From positions 82,909,410 to 82,973,409 of the forward strand of contig CM031858.1 of the NCBI GenBank assembly GCA_018697195.1: 64,000 nt of DNA, read 5' to 3'. The translations under genes were made by a program, and so were the position numbers. Below, one piece after another: positions 1-12,625 of this stretch. The first letter of the stretch is position 1. Each line of letters starts with the position of its first letter. The notes under the pieces are model-generated. The model made no database searches. It saw only the letters and a list, made by a program, of their open reading frames with translations, and had not been told where the DNA came from. Origin of the DNA: Certhia americana. Lineage: Eukaryota > Chordata > Aves > Passeriformes > Certhiidae.

Positions 1-451
1 ACAATATCTGGTTGGGGAAAAATGTTCCTGTAAGATGAATACACTGAAGCTGGCACACATCAGTGTTACTTTGTAGTTTTGCATACTCTTAACCCAGAGC
101 TTAAAATTGTTAACAGCACAAAAATGAACTGAAGAGGGCAGTCCAGTCTCAATCTTCATAGCTTCCAATGTCATCAGTTCAGCAGTTCAGAATGCCAATG
201 AAGAAAAGAAGAGAGAACATTATTCCTCTCTTTGCCTTTCTTTTTTTTACAGTTGAATTAAAATTGTACTGGCTCAGATAATAAAATGAGAAAAAAATTT
301 GTATGTATGACTAGTCCAGTGATCACTTCACAGCATATATGGGCAACTGGCTTATAGTCCTTGATGCAGTGGATGACTTCATATTTCATTACAAAGTATC
401 TAGGGGGCTATGATGTGCTGCTGCTGAGGACTTACAGAGATCTGTCTCAAT

Positions 452-482
<31 letters not shown>

Positions 483-3045
483 GCATGTAAAACTATATCT
501 GCAGTAACCCAGCCGAGTTCTTTCAACAAGGGAGTATTGCAGACTGACAGTTACCACCCTCAGACTGGTTTTCAGAAGGTTGGAGGCTTAGGCACTATCT
601 CTGAAATAATTGTCTTGTGTTGAGTCACCTGTATGAATTCACAAGACGAATCCCGAATCCCGAAGGGGAATTGGCATTCCTCCAGTTCCGCACAGCCCAC
701 ACAGAAATGATCCTGCACGTGCCTGCCAACAAACCTATAGAGACAATAAGGAAGGTTCACTTCTTTTACTTGAATACCTACTAAGGCAGGCAGGAATACA
801 AATCCTCCTAGTGAACCCATTCTTCCCTTCCCTTCCAGAAACATACACTTAGAACCTGTCATCTAGTGCTTGTTTCATGAACTTGACAGAAAGAGATTTC
901 ACCAATATGATACTAAGTATCTCTGATGGATTTCTCCAAGGTAGCTTTATATAAGAATAATTCACTGGAATAGGGCACTCACTCATGTCTTATATCTTCT
1001 GATGTGCTTTATTCAAGTAGAGGCTTGGCTATGTATGCTATTTTAATTAACACTTTAAGATAAGCCTTCACCATCTGCTCTCCTTTTTAATTACCAATGT
1101 AAAGGGAATCTTATTCTCAGTAGTATCATTAAAATACAAGATAATAAAGAAATACATAAATGCATGGCATTTTATTCATTCCAAGGGCACTCATTTGCTG
1201 TGCTCCTTTTTACTGGTTTTGTCTCATCTGGGACTCAAAGGACAGAGCAGCACTAAATGGTGCCCAAATATTTCCTTGACTGAGCCTTTGGGACTGCCTT
1301 TGAAATAATGTATGACTCACATGAGCTTCTGAATCACAGAAGAGAAAACTGTATTGTACCAATACCATTCTAGACCAATCAAACTTTGTTTTAAAGAAAT
1401 TTCATGGAATTTTTCTTTATTAAATTCCCCAACTTTATCTGTTATGAGGGGAAAGGGTATTCATCAAGAACATAAAAGTAAAAACAGGAATCATGCTAGC
1501 AAAAGATGCAAAAAATTAATGAGAGAAGTAAATAAGTTTCTTGAAGTATTTTAGTACCTAAAGTTATAATTTCCCTTCTGCTGGTACTTTGAGTCCTCTT
1601 TTATGGTTTCACGTGTCCTGCAATGACCTCGCAATGTGCAGAGCAATCTAACCATCTTTTCCATCAGCATGGCCAGCAGGCAGAATGCTCAGAAGTGTCC
1701 CACTGCCTCCAGCAGTATCAGCCAGCCATAAACACTTGTTATCAGCTGTACACCAAGGACAAAGCAGAGATAACAGCCAACAAACCACTAGAATGGAGGG
1801 GAAAGAGTCCTCTCAGCAGCACTGACCAAGAAGATTTTATGTCATAAACAAGGAAACGTTTAGCTCTTAGTTCCCAGTATATTCGGGAAAAGTTTATCTT
1901 TTGAACTGTCTTTGCTGAAAAAGACAAGTGCATGAAAGAAGGGATCCTACCATTAATTTCTGTTGCTAATGGAAGGGCGACCAAACACAGGACTCTGTGT
2001 ATATGTTAGTCTCTTGGCTCCCCAAAGGCCCTCTGGAAGACTCTTTCCCTGACTCCTACACCCAGTGAAACCATCTGTATAGTTTTTCTATTGTTCAAGT
2101 ACAGAGACAGATAAGGTTTCTTTGCAGAAAGGGCATCAGTGATATTTTGAATGAAAACAGTTATACTCGCTATTAAATTACTAGTACTATTTTTAGATGT
2201 AAACAAAGAAGATGTCATTCTATAAATTATTCAACAGCTGTCAGATAGAAACATTAGGACTCACAGAGATTTTGAATTGCCCAGAACTGGAGTCTGGTTT
2301 GTTCCCAACTGCAGATTTTTTCTCAAAGAAAAAACAATTTTTTTGAAATTAATTCAGATACAAAAATATTCAAATAATATATTAAGCTTAGATTTATCAT
2401 TCAAAATTCCATCAGTCTCTTCATTACTTCAGCATTTCATTTTTTAAGCTTTTATCTGCAGTTCTTGATATTTAATACTAAATAATCTTAATTCATAAAA
2501 TTCGCTAATACTTGGACTTAGGGAAATATTTCAGCTTCTTTCCATATTTCCATCAGAGTTGATCGTTCCTGATATAAGTACATTCCATTAATCAAACTAA
2601 AACCGAGACATATCAAATGTCAGTAATAACTTAGATATGATCTGTTATCTCTTTAGTCACAGCAAGTGATTTTTAGTCTGCTACTCAATATTTATTTGGT
2701 TTTTTTCATTTCGGAGTGCTAAGTAACAAAATATGTGAAGTCATTGTAAATTTCCTTGCAGCACTGAAAGATAAGACATGAATAACACTTTTGATTTTCT
2801 TTTAGCTTGAAGATCTCCTTCACATCAAACATGTTACATGTTACTGAAGTTACGTGAAACTGAACATTGAATTTCTTCCACTCACAAAAGCATTTGGGAC
2901 AAGATGATTTTCAGAGGTGCCCTCCAAATGTCTGGATTCAACATTTATATGAGTGAAATCATTCCAATGTGATGCTCAAGGCTATGCTGATAAAATGCAT
3001 CAGGAGGAGAACCAGCAGGAGCAGAAAGGCAGAAAGGCCTAAGAT
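1..3045. other. AT-rich stretch, no gene recognised
   Basis: I find no exon with convincing splice sites and no protein similarity on either strand. Open frames here are short and broken. The only distinct element is an A-run at 453-475 continuing to 482, which looks like a retroposon tail or simple repeat. Confidence 0.6.
453..482. repeat. poly-A tract
   Basis: Twenty-three consecutive A are followed by a G and four more A, with two further A-rich bases at the start of the next line. No clear element body precedes it, so it may be the tail of a decayed retroposon or a simple repeat. Confidence 0.85.
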
Positions 3046-3141
3046 CTGTTCCTAATCCCCCCCAAAACACTCCTAACTTTGCAGATGTTCTGGTGGGACA
3101 GCACAATTGTTCACACATAAGTACTACCCATTATGAGCAAT
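3046..3141. repeat. 96-bp dispersed segment, copy 1
   Basis: This block matches 9967-10062 with one visible mismatch, in the same orientation and with no indels. Flanking sequence differs on both sides. A shared block this sharp in otherwise unrelated AT-rich DNA suggests a dispersed repeat or a small duplication. The family is not recognised. Confidence 0.8.
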
Positions 3142-3245
3142 TAAAATTGTCTAAAAAGAGCTCAGAACCGCCACCTTGCTCTCACTGGTACAAAGTCTTT
3201 CTTATTGCTCTCCTTCTCCACCAGATGGTTACACTAATTCAGAAA

Positions 3246-3440
3246 TTCATAAAAAGTAAGTGTTGGAAGGGGTGTCTGGAGTGTTCCTTACTACCAGCCT
3301 GCTCAAATTAGGACAGCTTAGATCAGGTTGTGCAGAATCTTCTCCAGCTATGTTTTGAGTATTCTTTAAAATGGAAACTCCACATCACCTTTGAGCAACC
3401 TGTTCCAATTGTGTATCTGTGTTTGACAGATGCAGCGGCG
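3246..3440 (-). mobile_element. probable degraded CR1 3' region
   Basis: The plus strand reads like the antisense of a CR1 LINE 3' region, including wording equivalent to the 'gcaacctgttcca' block that is common in antisense CR1 copies. The copy is heavily decayed and has no open frame or clear end, so the boundaries are approximate. Confidence 0.4.
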
Positions 3441-6400
3441 GTACCTCTATCAGTACTTTGCACAAAACCTAGTCCTTTGGTACAACTCTAGTTTGTTGTA
3501 AAACACTTGGACAGTGCTAGACATGAATTCCAGTTTCATAAATGTGAGGCCTAATCTTTCAGACTTTGTCATATATATCATGCTTATTCCTTCAAGCCAA
3601 GGCAGGAACAGCACTATCTAAATAAGAGCAGCAGAAGTCCATGTTTACTCAACATCTCCGCACAGCCATTGCTTTAGATCCTGTTCATGAATCTAAACCA
3701 TGCTGATACATCAGAGACTATTCTTAATCAAGGCTCCAGGACTGCATGGAGAAGGTAAAGTACAGATTTTCATTTTTTTGAGTCAGTGAAATGGTGTTAT
3801 TGAAAGGATTGTACTTGAACATGATGAAAGTAAAACAGGATCTGAAGAATTTCTAAAAACCTTCCTCATTGTGAGTCAGCACTGAGAATTAGATGGCATC
3901 TTTGTATTTTTCAGTTTTTTTATACCAGCTCTTACAGGATGCCATTTTAGAAGCAGTTGGACATTTTTGCAGTGTGGGTTTTTTTGGTAAAACTTCTTGT
4001 TTGCCTGAGAGCATGCAAACATTTTGAAGATAACACAGAGATGCTGTATACTCAGATCTTTAATGATACTAAATGATGCATTCCATGCTTTGAAGTTTAC
4101 AGAAGGGCTCTAGAAGCTGGAATTTAAATTCCCACCCTAGAAATATAAGATCACAGCCACATACTTGTGATTCCTGTGCATTTCATGAGGATGATCTGAT
4201 ACTTCACAAAGCAGCCTTAAATCCAGTGTGTTTACCAAGATACTAATGTGAGTAACAGAATGAACAGCCAGTCTTTCTCCATGAATAGCATAAGGCACCT
4301 GAGTGGTTGCACAAGAACAATGCACTTTTTCTTTTTATTCCAGAGGGTTTCCTCAAAGTGCCAGCACTGCTCCTGAACACATCTTCTGTAGCTGCAGATA
4401 GAGAATTGGTTCAGTGGTTCTGAAACAAACAAGGCTGAAGGCCAGAAACTTCCTGCCCTGAGTTGTTTGCCCAATGGTGTGACTTCTGGATTCAGATCTC
4501 TGCTAGAGCAGAAATACAATTATCTTACAGATCCTCAGACTACAGGCTATTCTTACCTCTTGCCCTCTTGGCTCCACAAGTTTGGCATAAATGATGCCTT
4601 AAGTTTTGGCTTTCATATCTTCCAGGTTCTGTACTGCATTAGTATATAACTCTGACCTTCATATAAAGTGTTGGCAAGTTCTCTTCACAGTTCAGTTAGA
4701 CAAAACCATCCTTTTCTAGCCTGAGAACCAAGGACACCATTGCAGCTTCAGGCCCAAAAAGTGTAAACAATGGTGAATTGAGAAGAGCAATCTGGGAGTG
4801 TGGGACTTCATAAACTAAAGCTGTAATTGGACAATCAACCCCAATATGTAAATGGACCAAAACTTAAAAAAGTGTGAAAACTTGGAGTCCATCTTTGGTC
4901 CATCTTGGGTGCAGCCACAGCTGGGCTCTTACACTGCCCAAGGTGTACCCTTTAAAGGCCTTTTAACAAATACCTACTTTATTCCTTTAAGACTGCCTGG
5001 CCTCTGTTCCAGGTGGCCTCACAAGGCATCATTATCATCTGGTAATACATATGCACCTATGGAATTCACCTTCTCCCTGCAGCTCTAAGATTTGGCTGCT
5101 TTTGTGGGTGAAGCACAGGTTCATGGCAGAAGGGTGGAGACCGACACAACTCCAAGGGAAAACTAGGCATAGCTTGGGACTTCACTGCTGTTCATTCCAG
5201 TTTCAGCCAAGAGATACTTTAGCGGGTGCAGAATTTCAATTGTAGGATATATAGACCCTTGAAACTTCTCTGGGAGATGACTAGTCAATTTCAAGTGTTT
5301 TCAAGTTCAGCTAGCAACTGAGCCGATGTTTTCTCATCTGTAATTTTGAACCTTGACACCATGAGATTTATTTATATATTGTATCTGGCACTGAGGGCCT
5401 TTCCTGTATGTTCTACTTTTATAATTACCACTGAAGCTGATGATGGCTGCCCTTTTTATATCACTACATTCAATTCTTGTTAGCAGCCTTTTAATTAACT
5501 CTGATGTTCAGTAGCCCAGTCGTCAGAGAAAGGCAAAAGGGGATAATAAAATTTCATTTTACCCATGCTTACTCCTACTGAAAATTATGACTCAGTGGGA
5601 AAAGAGGAGGCCGATATGTAGCAATGAATGATTCATTACAAATATTTCAGAACTCTGACAGCACTCATCATTAAAGTTTTCATAAATGTGTTTCCTGGAG
5701 AGAAACCCATCATCCAGATTTTTCAGTGCGGGCAGGCTCAGTTTCGCCCAAAACAAAGGTGGGCAACAGCTGCTTCAAACAAGCCCTATAAGCCTTTCAA
5801 ACTTCTAGTTTCCCTTGAGATGATCTCAAGAAGATTTTTATTTATGTCCATTTTCCCCAGGCTTTTAGGAGTAGTAAGTAAAGACTGTATGTGTTTTGTA
5901 GATGCAACCCAAAACCAATTCTTGTCGAATTTGGTAGTTGGGTACTAGTCAAAATGAAAACTTCGTAACAACTAGGAGAAGGTAGTTTATTTTTTATTGG
6001 ACTAACTTGCATAGACAGAAGAAATAGGAAAGTGTTAATGTACAGAAACTGTATATTGAGCAGAAGGCACAGATTTTAAAGTTGAAGAGAAAGTTGAGTT
6101 GTCTCAAAAAAAACCCAAACAAAAACATATCCTTATACCTGATAATTTTTCTATGACTTAAATTTTTCTGCCTGAATCTTTTAACCAAAAGAACAGTAGA
6201 CCTCTCCCAGATGATTTCATATTTACAGTCAAAATCTGCAGCAGCTGAAACAAACAAGTGATTTAGAATCTCTATTTAAAATAAAAAAAAAATAAGCAGA
6301 AAATTATTAATCTCGCATCACAAAAAGTGTAGTTGAGGTACAATCTGAATACTGACAAACATCATCTTGTTCCAGGTGCCATCTGCAATTTCGTTACAGA

Positions 6401-9400
6401 TAAAAAGCTGTGGATGAAAACCTTCTTAAAATCACCTGTTGCCAGGAAGCTCACCCAGCAAAAGCTGCCCCTGCCCTGAGTCAGCTTTATTTCAATATTC
6501 ACACTACTCAGCGAAATTGTCTTGAAAAAAGGGGTCACTGTGGAGGGGTCCCAGCAGTCCAATCCACCCACTCTGGTCCACCACAGCTGAGCACAACCTA
6601 ATCCCTGATCACCAATGCTGTTCAATATGAGCTTCCTGCTGCCCAGGTGTGTCTTTGGAGAAAACAAATGTGGATAGCATGACATAGCTGTAGCTGAGAA
6701 ACAACCTGATGGCTGAATGGTAAGAGGAAGAGCTGCATCTCTGTTTTGATTCAGATTTGGGGTAATGAATCAGCCCAGCTCCCTGAAAGAGCCAGCAGCT
6801 GCTTCACCTAGGCCAGCAATGTCTGAGTGATCAGTATTGCTGTGGCTCAGATCTGCAGGTCTGTGCCCTTTGCTCAGAGCTGTGCAAGCCTTCACTTTCC
6901 TGCCCAGGCAGCACCTCCTCTTGCCTCCCTCAGCCTGTCACTCTCTTGCTGCTGTGCCCACAGCCGTGGCTCTGCAGACACCAGTCCCCTTGTTATGGGG
7001 AATTCCCATGGAAAATGTTTTCAACCAGGGCAAGAATCACCCCTTCTTTCCCACTTTTCCTGTTCCTTGACTACAGTTTCAATTTGCAATATAGGAAAAA
7101 GACTACCTGGGCGATGAATAGAACAGATCACCTTTCTTCCTGTGTTTTCTATTTCTTGTCACAGCATGTTGTTGTTCTTCTTGTCCTGACTAGGCTGCTG
7201 CCCTGTCCCACCCTTAATTTCTATTTCAAGGGGCTGAGGCAGGCCTTGACTCTGTGAAGGCAACATATTTATAATATATTAAATTTTTTTTCTTTGAATA
7301 AAGACCAGACAGAGTCTTCCTGTCCTATCAGCATTTCCAACTTGTCCAGGATGATCTGAAAAAAGAGTCTGAGCACAATTTTTGCAGTGTGAGTTTTTGT
7401 AATTGCTCCTGGCTCAGGAGCAATCACTTCCTCACACAAACCCCAATGATACTGTAAAATTAATTTTAGGGGGAAAAAAATCTTGTTGCAAATAATTTGA
7501 TAAAATACATAATTTCTCTCAGGAAAACTATTCTGTACAGAAGCCTGATATGCTTTCATTCATCTAACTGTAAAAAGGTTAATTTTTTTTAAAAATGAGA
7601 AACATTAATTATGAATGGCTTGGGCTGTCATAGGAAAAGAAGAGATACATGTATGGAAATTGGAGAGTTTGACTCATAGCTTTTCTGTAGTATTTCTATT
7701 GAAATAAAGTATGTTGTTTAGCACATGACTAACTCTAGTTCTTTCGGTAGGAAAAAAAGTGTAAAAATTACATACCTTATTACCATACAATGTGTCTGTG
7801 ATCGTGACTTCTAAAGTTAGAATAAGAAAGGAGACCTTCCTTAATCATCACTTGGTGTTAATAAAAAAGCACCATAAGGAGCAGATGAAACAAACCATTT
7901 AAGTTAATATACACTTGTCAAGCAAGAAGCAGCACGATGGCATGACTCCAGTCTCTCAGAGGAAGGAATTTTTTTGTTCAGTGAAAACTGATATCTCAGT
8001 GAGCCGCCCAGCACAAAAATAGGAAATGAAGCTAAGAAATGCAAAGCTCTTCCACTCCTCTCATCTTTTCTCTTTTCTCCCTGCACCGATAAATTGCCAT
8101 CTTTAATTTTATGGGAGTATAGAAAGAGGAAAACAAACCATAGCTTGTCATCAGAGCTTGACAAAACTAGAAATAAGTTTTCTTCTTTTGTGAACATACA
8201 ATGACAATTTTCACAGTCCTGTTACAGGTATCAGCTCCCTATAAATATTTCTTTCCTATTATAGCTAAGCAATACTTAGGGGACAGAAAGCAGTTGAATG
8301 AAAACCTATCCCTTGCTAAAGGAACAAACGGTCAGTGGACTGCCAGCAAAGTCACATAGCAGATTCTGGATGACATGCATGCCAGAGTTCCTTTGTATCT
8401 CTCCAATTTAAAGGACAATGCTCTCTTGTGTGCCAATCTGAATTTCATTACCTCATTAGGTAAAAATCAAACAAGGGCTCAATCGTCTCTCAGCAGACTA
8501 ATCTAGTTGATAACTCCCTAATTCATACTTTCTTTAATTCACAAATTTATTAGCTGACAAACGCAATAGCTCACAAATTCACTCAGCCAGCATACCTGTT
8601 GCTCTCACTTTAGTTTAGTTGTACTGCTGCTGCCATACATCAGGCTTTAGCATGAGCTGTGTGTTAGGCCAAAACCTGGGCAGGAGTCAAGTAATCACCC
8701 ACACTCTACCACCCAGAATAGGCAAAAAGTCTGGTAAGTCCCACGCTGCAGTATGTGAGGTACTGCTACTCTTTCTGCCTCACTGTGAGTGAGAGTAGGG
8801 GAAAGCTTTGAGCACTTTCATGGGAAAGTCTCGCATCATAATTTATTATTAGATAATATGCCTTCAGCATGATGTTAGCACTAACTCTGGATGTATAAAA
8901 CAAATAAAATACAGAAAAACAATACAATGCTCCTGAGTTTCAACCTAAAATGCAATATGCCAGTTGCAGATGGTGCATAATCCATAAAAATCCCATATCA
9001 ATGATATTTCGCAGTTTGTTCAATTCCTGGTACAGTCTCGACAGACTGGTCAATATAGAAACAGTCATCTGCTTTTGAGATGCAATTATTTTCTTATACT
9101 TGTTGATTGAAAATTTTCAGTTCTTCGGTTTGAGAATGTACCATGTCCCTTAATGCTCCTAAGGGTCCTGTCCAAGTTTTAAGATAGTATTCTAGCAGCA
9201 AAACACATGAATTAGATTTTTAGTTTCTATGAAGTCATCCTGTCATTACAGAAAACATCACAAAGCAAATTAAATGCATATATAACACAATTTTTACTTA
9301 AGTAAAAGCCTAAATAGCAGTTACCTGAGGCCTTATTATTTGCACAAGGGCCTTGGAAATCTAAATGTTCATGCCAGTTCCATTAGTGCTTTCCCCATTT

Positions 9401-9966
9401 TACATCCATGGGTATCAACTGGGTTACCTTTGTTATCCATGTATTTGGCCCCTTGAACTGTCAGTCATATTCTATTGGCTACAGTAACAGGGAATGGGGT
9501 GTGTAAATGGGTTCATTTTCACTTTGCCTACTTGTGGTGTGGTGCTAAACAGATCTACCCAACAGTTTACTTTTGCTTGCTACTCCTAAACTTTGATAAA
9601 TGGAGGTTACGATACTGGCATCAATCCAAATAACCAGGTCCCTAACGTCACAAGATTCCCATTACAGATCCAAAAGGCTTGCAGCCCATATCCATTATAA
9701 TAATGTCTTGCACAACAACACAAGCAATGGCACTGCTGAAATTGGAAGCAGATTTGTGAACACCAACATAAATTTCCTTGAAATCTTCCAGAGTTTTCTC
9801 CAAGGGTTTAGTCTAATTATCAAGGTTTCGGTAGTTCCATCCTCGTCATTTATTATATCCAGGGTCTGTTCAATTATAGCTTGTCTGCTTGATAGTCCTA
9901 GACTGGACACTTAATTATTAAGGATTTATGGACTGATAATGTTCAATGCTCCTGTGCTCAATATAA
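3441..9966. other. AT-rich stretch, no gene recognised
   Basis: Open frames on both strands are short, lack recognisable domains and are not flanked by convincing splice sites. I see no tRNA or rRNA. The stretch around 8.6-9.97 kb has longer broken frames on both strands and may be an eroded transposable element, but I cannot name it. Confidence 0.55.
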
Positions 9967-10062
9967 CTGTTCCTAATCCCCCCCAAAACACTCCGAACTT
10001 TGCAGATGTTCTGGTGGGACAGCACAATTGTTCACACATAAGTACTACCCATTATGAGCAAT
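9967..10062. repeat. 96-bp dispersed segment, copy 2
   Basis: This is the second copy of the block at 3046-3141. It lies inside a plus-strand open frame from about 9939 to 10124 that contains several Asn-X-Ser/Thr sequons and Cys residues, loosely like a retroviral envelope ectodomain. The frame is short and interrupted. I regard a retroelement origin as possible but unproven. Confidence 0.75.
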
Positions 10063-11735
10063 GGGATTATACTTCAGCTAACGCTGTCCCATCAAACCCG
10101 AATGGAACATCCAAAGACTTCTGAGGTAAAAATTGCAAATCTTTTCAGAAATCCTCGAGTAACTATTACTGCTGTAGTAGTGGGAATGGCAATCAGGGAA
10201 ATTTCAAATTTTGTACTGCTGCTTGTGGCACAGTTTGATGGCTAGCTGGCTCATAGACTTACAATGAATTCTAACAGTCCTTTTTCCCAGCAGGCATCAC
10301 CATCCCTTGTGTTATTTGTTATTTCACACGTGTACAACTGTGCAAGAGGAAAAACTTACACAGAAGAGCAGGAGCTTCAATAGTGTTGTGATTGTTTTCA
10401 GGGGTCTTTATAAGGTATTAATTTCTCTACCCAAGTCCAGGTTGCCAGATTCTGGGAGAGATCTTTCAACAAATGCAAGGTTTAGGCAGTCAGGTGAATA
10501 TCTGATTCTTGCTACCTCACTAGTGGGTTTTGAATATACTGGACTTCTTAGTCTATGTCATGGACAAGGTGTGCTTGATTATACCATCATCCAAAGGTGT
10601 GCTTGATTATGGCATTGTGCATCAACATTTCTCTAACAGTATCTGAGAATTCCCAATGGAAGGGTCAGGCTTGTTTGATATATGAAGGATACTGACTTTC
10701 TAGATGTTGTCAACATTCTCTCTGGTGATAACACCCCCAACACAGGGAATGTTAATGTAGTTCTAAGGAATAGGTACTGTACTTGATGGATGGACACTTT
10801 CCACAGTAAACAAGATGGACATTTTCCACAGCAAACACATTTTACTCATATGTCCAGGACATCAGTGGCTCCTTGGGAATGAGAAAGACCTATGACTTGG
10901 GCTGTATTTACTCTGTAATGATAAATTTCTCTTCCATTTCCTAGGCTCCTTTCCCTGAAACCCACTGCAAAGTAACCCAGCGTTTCCAGAGCAACAGTGA
11001 TGAATTCTCTCCTGATGTCTTGGATGCCACACTGAGGTGTTCAAAGCATCCTGCTTCTGTTAGTTCAATGCAGGAGATTGTTCAAAACTTTTATACAGTG
11101 ACTACCAGTTGCTGTCTGTCAGGAATTGCATAGCCTCTGGTAAATGTATTTAGTAATTAGTGACACCATTTGTTTAAACAACCTGCTTCATCTTTCTCCT
11201 ACAACACTCTGAATTCAATTCAATTCTCCAATACTCTGAATTCAACACAGTTAGTGCAAAGTCCACTTAACTCCATGCCCCAGACAACATTTCTGTATTA
11301 ATTTATTTTAAAAGTCACCTGACTGTACCTGTTGTGGAATTGGCTGTGTAGCAAAACCCGGCGGCAAAACACAGTACAGGGATTTACGTGCTATAGCTAA
11401 ATGTACTGGTTTACCAGCCAGCATAGGTTTAAGAATAAGTGTTAGCAATGCAATCTTATGTTCCTTCCCTGGGTCAAGGATTCAGTCCCTGCAGGTCCTT
11501 TGTAAGCTGGTAGCAGCTTCTTTTCAAAAGTGGAATGACAAGGCTCATCACTGCCACGAGCACACATACACTGCCCAACAGTGACCTCCTGTGGCTATGG
11601 GAATGTTCCCAGTTCTTCCGACAAAACAGCGGTGGTCAGACTAATCAACAAAATGTGAACAAAAGGAGTAAATGTATATGGTGGAATCCCTGCCAGGTGG
11701 AAGTAAATTGCTCCCTATCTGCTTCTGATACATGT
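10063..11735. other. AT-rich stretch, no gene recognised
   Basis: No exon or RNA gene was seen. A small local duplication ('ggtgtgcttgattat' occurs twice between about 10,568 and 10,610) and a repeated 'ggacatttt/ctttccacag' pair near 10,795-10,835 suggest tandem slippage or decayed repeat sequence. Confidence 0.55.
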
Positions 11736-12625
11736 CATAGAATCATAGAACCAGAGAATGACAGGCTGGATGACCCAAGTTTCTTGTCAAAGCATTGTAT
11801 AGATAAGATGGCCCAGGCACCTTGCCCAGTTCCAGTTGCTCAACTGGAACTTAAATGTATTCAGCATTGGGGAATCTACTGCTTCCTGGGGCAGATCATT
11901 CCACTTGCTGATTGTACTCACTGGAAAAAAGGTTTTCCTCTTGTGGTAAAACAGAATTCCCCAAGGAGTAACTTTTACCCATTACCCCTCATTCTTTCCA
12001 TGGTATTCCTGGAAATGCAGAATCTCCATCCTCTTTGTTGACACCCTTCAAATACTAGAACATGGTAATAAAGTCTCCCATGATCCTCTTTTTCTTGAGA
12101 CAGAACAAATCTTCTTCCCACTGAACAAGCCTCTCTTCATATGTCAGGCTTACCAGTCATTGAGTCATCTTAGAGACCCTTCTCTGGACATTTTCCAGCG
12201 CATCCACATCTGGTTTGCATACTGAGGACCAAAAATGAACAGTATTCCAGGTGTGCTGATGAGTGCTGAATAGACTGGGATAATGACTCATCTGCCTCTG
12301 CTGGTAACATCACTTTTGATGTAACTCGACATCCTGTTAACTTTCTCTGCACTGTTCACCCATATTGAACTGCTTGTCCACCAGGACCCCAAGGCCCTTT
12401 CCACATATCTGCTCTCCATCCAGGTAGATCCCAGCCTGTGCTGCACTCCTGGATCATGTTTGCCCAGGTGCAAGACCTTACATTTGTCCTTGTTGAACTT
12501 CATAAAATTCTTGCTAGCCCATTCTTCCAGCCTATCCAGGTGTTCCTGCAGGGCGTCTCTCCAAAGGGTCCGCTTCCCCACTGAGTATGGTGTCATTGAC
12601 AAACTTCAGTTAAGTAAAGAAATGG
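11736..12625 (-). mobile_element. CR1 LINE, 3' part, minus strand
   Basis: This is a truncated CR1 non-LTR retrotransposon. At 11,736 the plus strand shows the antisense of the CR1 terminal repeat ('catagaatcatagaa'). Reading leftward from 12,602, the minus strand encodes the C-terminal reverse transcriptase region, with a recognisable 'LDRLEEWA', then 'MKFNKDKCKVLHLG', then a decayed 'LG(V)LVD' stretch before frames break. The 5' part of the element is missing, as is typical of CR1. Frameshifts and stops show it is dead. Identification is by family hallmarks, and the right-hand boundary is approximate. Confidence 0.85.

Noticed and set aside
9939..10250. Possible retroviral envelope fragment
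   Set aside because: The frame is short, broken and lacks a diagnostic motif such as a cleavage site or a recognisable transmembrane region. It is kept only as an unassigned repeat.
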